From Candidatus Zixiibacteriota bacterium (GTDB lineage: Bacteria > Zixibacteria > MSB-5A5 > SM23-73-2), in NCBI GenBank assembly GCA_030615745.1, contig JAUWYR010000035.1, forward strand, positions 1 to 25,101: 25,101 nt of DNA. Direction: 5' to 3'. A program made the position numbers and the translations under genes. Positions 22,101 to 25,101 of this stretch are shown in pieces (positions within the stretch are counted from its first letter, which is position 1; each line of letters starts with the position of its first letter). The notes beneath the pieces were generated by a model that was not told where the DNA came from, did not search any database, and saw only the letters and a program-made list of their open reading frames with translations.

Positions 22101-24092
22101 TTAAGGTGGACAGGGCTCTGGTCCGCCCTTAAGTAAATAATTTGCTAAGTATATCACGTCACCCATATCTATATCTCCATCGCAATCCACATCCCCTGCT
22201 CCTTCTGGAACAGGTGCAAATCCACCTTTAAGTACATAATTAGCTAAATAGATCACATCTCCTAAATTAATCTTCTGATCGGCATTTGCATCTCCAATGA
22301 TATACTTACTTACTCCAACTATGGCGAAATCATCTATACTCCATCCACCCAGGTGCAAACCCTGATCAGATTTCAGTTCAAATCTTATCTGAACAGAGTC
22401 GTTGGAATCAGCGTAAGCTGAGATATCCAGATCATGATGATGCCACTTGAAATCCAAATGATCGTAAAGACTATCGTTCATCCAGACCAGATTATCATTT
22501 ACATAGATTGCTGCTGTATCCCACTCCGCTTTCTCCACAGCCAGCCACCGATAAAACCAGAGTCTGGTCTTCTCAAATCTTTTACAGTTAATTATAGGTG
22601 AGTTCAGATAATTATGAACCTCATTAGGATAATTGTCATCCAGATTATTACCCCATATCTTATCACCGGAATAGGCATAAGTGGGGTCGGTTCTACTTCC
22701 TTCCTGTGGAACGCCGTGTTCCCAATCATCCTCTAATTCAAAATACCCATGGGTCCAGCCATTATCATCACCCTCCATATCATCTGCAAAGGCAGTGTCA
22801 AACTCTCCAATAAAATCGTATAGAGTTGCATTAAAACTACCCTCATTACAGGTTATGCTTAAATCAAAATCAACTCTGATTCCAGCTTCGACTGAGGAAT
22901 CTATCTCAATTATGAAATGAGGAGGTTCAGAGGTTCTTATCTCATCAGATGGTATATCCGGAAAAGTTGCAACTGGAGAAGTTATGTTGACCCCGGGTAA
23001 GGTAGTTGACAAAGTGGCCTCAACTGAGGTCGCTGTATCTGGTCCACTGTTTTTCAGATCAACTGAGAGGGTAATTGTCTCCCCAGGCTCAGGGATTCCG
23101 TCACCATCTCCAACTGCCTCAGAAACTTGATGATCTTCATAAGTTAACGTTACCGGGTCAGGAGGATAAAGGGGCAGGACTGTGCTTCGACCTATGCCGG
23201 CAGTTCCCCATTTAATATAAAAATAACCTCCTAATCCAGCCCAACCGGGACCCCAGCTGTTTTTACATATCCAGGCACCTTCTCCACCACAAGAAGTATC
23301 AGCCCAACCAACAATAACTATAGCATGGCCTCCTAAATAACTGCTTGTTCCATCATATTCGTAGCATCCATCCCAGTAAGAGTAAAAATCCTCATAAACA
23401 GAGAAGGCACTGTATACCGGCCCGGTAAGAAGCGCAGTTTTAATAGCGTTCACATCATTTTCAACATAGACCCAGTCTTTTAATTTTGCTAAAACCTCAC
23501 ATTCCTCTTGGGTGCATGGGACCCAATGGCTTGCCTCATATGGCATACAATCCTCACCCACAGCTCCATATCTTTTGAAAAGCTCATAAACAGGCTCAGC
23601 CCAGCCACCACCACATCCTGCCTCATATATATTGCAGGACAAGACTTGCTGTTCAGAAAGATCATACTCTATCCCATCGTGGATCTTAATAGCTGATTCA
23701 AAAGCACCAGTTGCAGCAAAATCCCAGCAGCTCCCGCAGTAACCTTGACTTTTTACCGGAGTAACCATATTTGAATCACGCCAGTCAAAGACAGAGGGGA
23801 AGGTAGCATCTTTTCGGGCAGTCAACTTGGGCTGTTTCTCCAACCATTCATCGTAACCTTTTGGCGGATTATGACCTAAAAGCTTTTTAGCTTCTTCAAT
23901 AGAAAGTTCTGAAACCCAACTCCTGCCCGCAGTCCAGTGAAGCCCTTTCTGGTCGATTCTTTTCTGGATTTCAGCTATCCTGTCATCCACCTCATCTGCC
24001 AGAGCTAAGCTGGAAATGAAAATGGAGGAAAAACCGAAAAGCAAAAATAAAACAAGGGAAACTGTGAAATTTTTAAACAAGAAATTTTGCAT
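22101..24092 (-). CDS. Secreted papain-like (C1A) cysteine protease with dockerin tail
   Basis: A 663-residue exported enzyme. Signal peptide (1-~32, ending SSLALADE), a short inhibitory propeptide (~35-95, with NxGxHWTAGRS-like and EEAKKLLG segments), and a C1A protease domain (~100-315): Gln116 in VKSQGYCGSCW, catalytic Cys122, catalytic His256 (GGHAIVIVGW) and Asn278 (CKNSWGPGW). After it come a conserved-region beta domain (~325-435, SVDLKNSGPDTATSVEATLST), a jelly-roll-like domain (~440-595) and two dockerin loops (GDANADQKINLGDVIYLANYV; GDVDCDGDIDMGDVIYLANYL), ending CPP. All catalytic residues are intact, so proteolysis outside the membrane is expected. It has its own promoter, AAAGGAG ribosome site and terminator. 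Confidence 0.92.
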   Translation of the reverse strand: MQNFLFKNFTVSLVLFLLFGFSSIFISSLALADEVDDRIAEIQKRIDQKGLHWTAGRSWVSELSIEEAKKLLGHNPPKGYDEWLEKQPKLTARKDATFPSVFDWRDSNMVTPVKSQGYCGSCWDFAATGAFESAIKIHDGIEYDLSEQQVLSCNIYEAGCGGGWAEPVYELFKRYGAVGEDCMPYEASHWVPCTQEECEVLAKLKDWVYVENDVNAIKTALLTGPVYSAFSVYEDFYSYWDGCYEYDGTSSYLGGHAIVIVGWADTSCGGEGAWICKNSWGPGWAGLGGYFYIKWGTAGIGRSTVLPLYPPDPVTLTYEDHQVSEAVGDGDGIPEPGETITLSVDLKNSGPDTATSVEATLSTTLPGVNITSPVATFPDIPSDEIRTSEPPHFIIEIDSSVEAGIRVDFDLSITCNEGSFNATLYDFIGEFDTAFADDMEGDDNGWTHGYFELEDDWEHGVPQEGSRTDPTYAYSGDKIWGNNLDDNYPNEVHNYLNSPIINCKRFEKTRLWFYRWLAVEKAEWDTAAIYVNDNLVWMNDSLYDHLDFKWHHHDLDISAYADSNDSVQIRFELKSDQGLHLGGWSIDDFAIVGVSKYIIGDANADQKINLGDVIYLANYVLKGGFAPVPEGAGDVDCDGDIDMGDVIYLANYLLKGGPEPCPP

Positions 24093-24140
24093 CTTAGACT
24101 CCTTTAGCCTCCCAAATATTCACGATCTCGTTCCTTTTAT

Positions 24141-24168
24141 AATATAACAAAATTTTCGATTTGGTCAA
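24141..24168 (-). promoter_or_regulatory. Promoter of the cysteine protease gene
   Basis: On the minus strand TTGACC (24168-24163), 16-base spacer and TATATT (24146-24141), about 50 bases before the ATG at 24092. The sequence between it and the start carries AAAGGAG at a suitable distance. Confidence 0.6.
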
Positions 24169-24391
24169 TCTAAAAACACTACGGTAATTGGGAAAGATAC
24201 AAAAATCAGTAGTTAGTCCTAATTTCAACACCTATGATACTTATTTATTTATAAGGTAGGAGTTGCTCATTACCCCTTTTGATAAACAATTCTATAAAGA
24301 AAGTAAGAAAGTTTCTCTTTACTTAGATTTGGGAATTAAGCGGTAGAGCTTTTCTACTTTTTGACTTCGGACAAAATTTTTTTGAAAAAAA

Positions 24392-25101
24392 TTAGCTTAC
24401 TTCGATTTTTTCAGATATCACATTTTTAAATGCTTCAACCACAACCGGGTCAAACTGAGTTCCAGCGTATTTTTCCAGTTCCTGAATAGCCTGCCAGGGC
24501 TGTTTTCCTGCCCGATATGGTCTATCTGTAACCATCGCATCATAAGCATCTGCAACTGCAATTATCCGAGCACCCAAAGGAATTTTGGAGTGGGACTTAT
24601 CCTCAGTGTCTTTGTCCTGAATAAAATAGGTATGATGTGCCAAAACAATAGGTATAGCTTCTTGAAGCACAGTTCCAACCGAGCTTAAAAGCTTAACGCC
24701 CTTTTCAACATGCTTTTTAACTTCATCCTTCTCTTCTTGGGTTAAGGAAGCGGCTTTTTGTATCAACTCGCTTGAGGTCTCGATCTTGCCAATATCATGT
24801 AAAAGCCCTGCCACCCTTATGTTCTCCACCTCGGAGCGTGGAAGCTCCATAGCAATTGCAATCTCAGTTGAATAGTCAGCCACCCTCACAGAATGCCCTT
24901 TAGTATATCTATCAGAGGCTTCGAGATATTTGGTCAAAATCTCTATAACTCCTATATATGCTTTTTTAAGCTCGGAGATCTTTTTCTCCTTATCTTCATA
25001 TAAAGTTACCACTACATAGGCAGATAAAACAAAAAACCCTCCCCAGATAGTCAAATTAAAAAAAAGTAGCAGGGTTGAACCAACTTCCAAAAATGAGGCA
25101 G
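24392..25101 (-). CDS. HD-GYP-related phosphodiesterase-like membrane protein, N-terminus beyond the window
   Basis: The frame stays open to the right edge, so the protein begins outside; 236 residues are visible. The first ~30 include a transmembrane helix (TLLLFFNLTIWGGFFVLSAYVVV), then a linker helix and an HD domain: GHSVRVADYSTEIA, LLHDIGKIE, KKHVEKG and HH followed by IPLGARIIAVADAYDAMVTDRPYR and AGTQFDPVVVEAF. HD-GYP enzymes break down cyclic di-GMP. The stretch that normally reads HHERxDGSGYPxGL between HH and IPLGAR is here HHTYFIQDKDTEDKSHSK, so the GYP motif is gone. The metal residues of the HD core seem present. Activity on cyclic di-GMP is therefore doubtful, and another nucleotide or a sensory role is possible. 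Confidence 0.85.
   Translation of the reverse strand, partial: ASFLEVGSTLLLFFNLTIWGGFFVLSAYVVVTLYEDKEKKISELKKAYIGVIEILTKYLEASDRYTKGHSVRVADYSTEIAIAMELPRSEVENIRVAGLLHDIGKIETSSELIQKAASLTQEEKDEVKKHVEKGVKLLSSVGTVLQEAIPIVLAHHTYFIQDKDTEDKSHSKIPLGARIIAVADAYDAMVTDRPYRAGKQPWQAIQELEKYAGTQFDPVVVEAFKNVISEKIEVS

Overview
The window is about 25 kb of AT-rich bacterial chromosome with long intergenic spacers. Three secreted proteins end in dockerin-type calcium loops of the form GDVNxDGxIDxxDVIYLxNYLLKGGPxPxP. I associate that arrangement, from memory, with Zixibacteria and related FCB-group candidate phyla; this is inference from style and no rRNA is present to confirm it. No tRNA, rRNA, CRISPR array, insertion sequence, integrase or replication origin was seen.

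Layout. 1-1355 (+): the C-terminal end of an OPT-family oligopeptide transporter, then an M29-type aminopeptidase. 1425-2152 (+): a two-gene module of a small protein and a nucleotidyltransferase whose C-terminus is frameshifted. 2153-2519: hairpins, a low-complexity tract and a very good promoter. 2520-5317 (+): two secreted dockerin proteins closed by a strong terminator. 5840-10160 (+): a 1219-residue GAF/PAS sensor histidine kinase and its NarL-type response regulator. 10161-11580: a structured palindrome, a membrane protein of unknown function and REP-like hairpins. 11581-12849 (-): an unknown protein and a TIM-barrel sugar isomerase/epimerase with its own promoter.

12978-15080 is the most unusual part. 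Three short gene units (an isoprenylcysteine-methyltransferase-like membrane protein, a BrnT/BrnA toxin-antitoxin pair and a HEPN-like protein) are all on the minus strand. Each is followed at its stop codon by an imperfect palindrome with integron core-like ends (GTTAGCC, GTTATGC, GTTATGC). A GTTAGGC core lies upstream of the first unit. This reads as a small integron-type cassette array without an integrase (a CALIN), with a related repeat family inside the recombination-site-like elements.

15201-21993 is a minus-strand gene train. In transcription order it holds an M48 Ste24-like membrane protease, a lipoprotein, the nuclease NurA, the HerA ATPase, a 2[4Fe-4S] ferredoxin, a LapA-domain membrane protein, archease and the RNA ligase RtcB. 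It therefore places a DNA-end-processing pair beside an RNA-repair pair. 22101-24092 (-) is a secreted papain-like cysteine protease with a dockerin tail, its own promoter and a strong terminator. The window ends inside an HD-GYP-related membrane protein that has lost the GYP segment.
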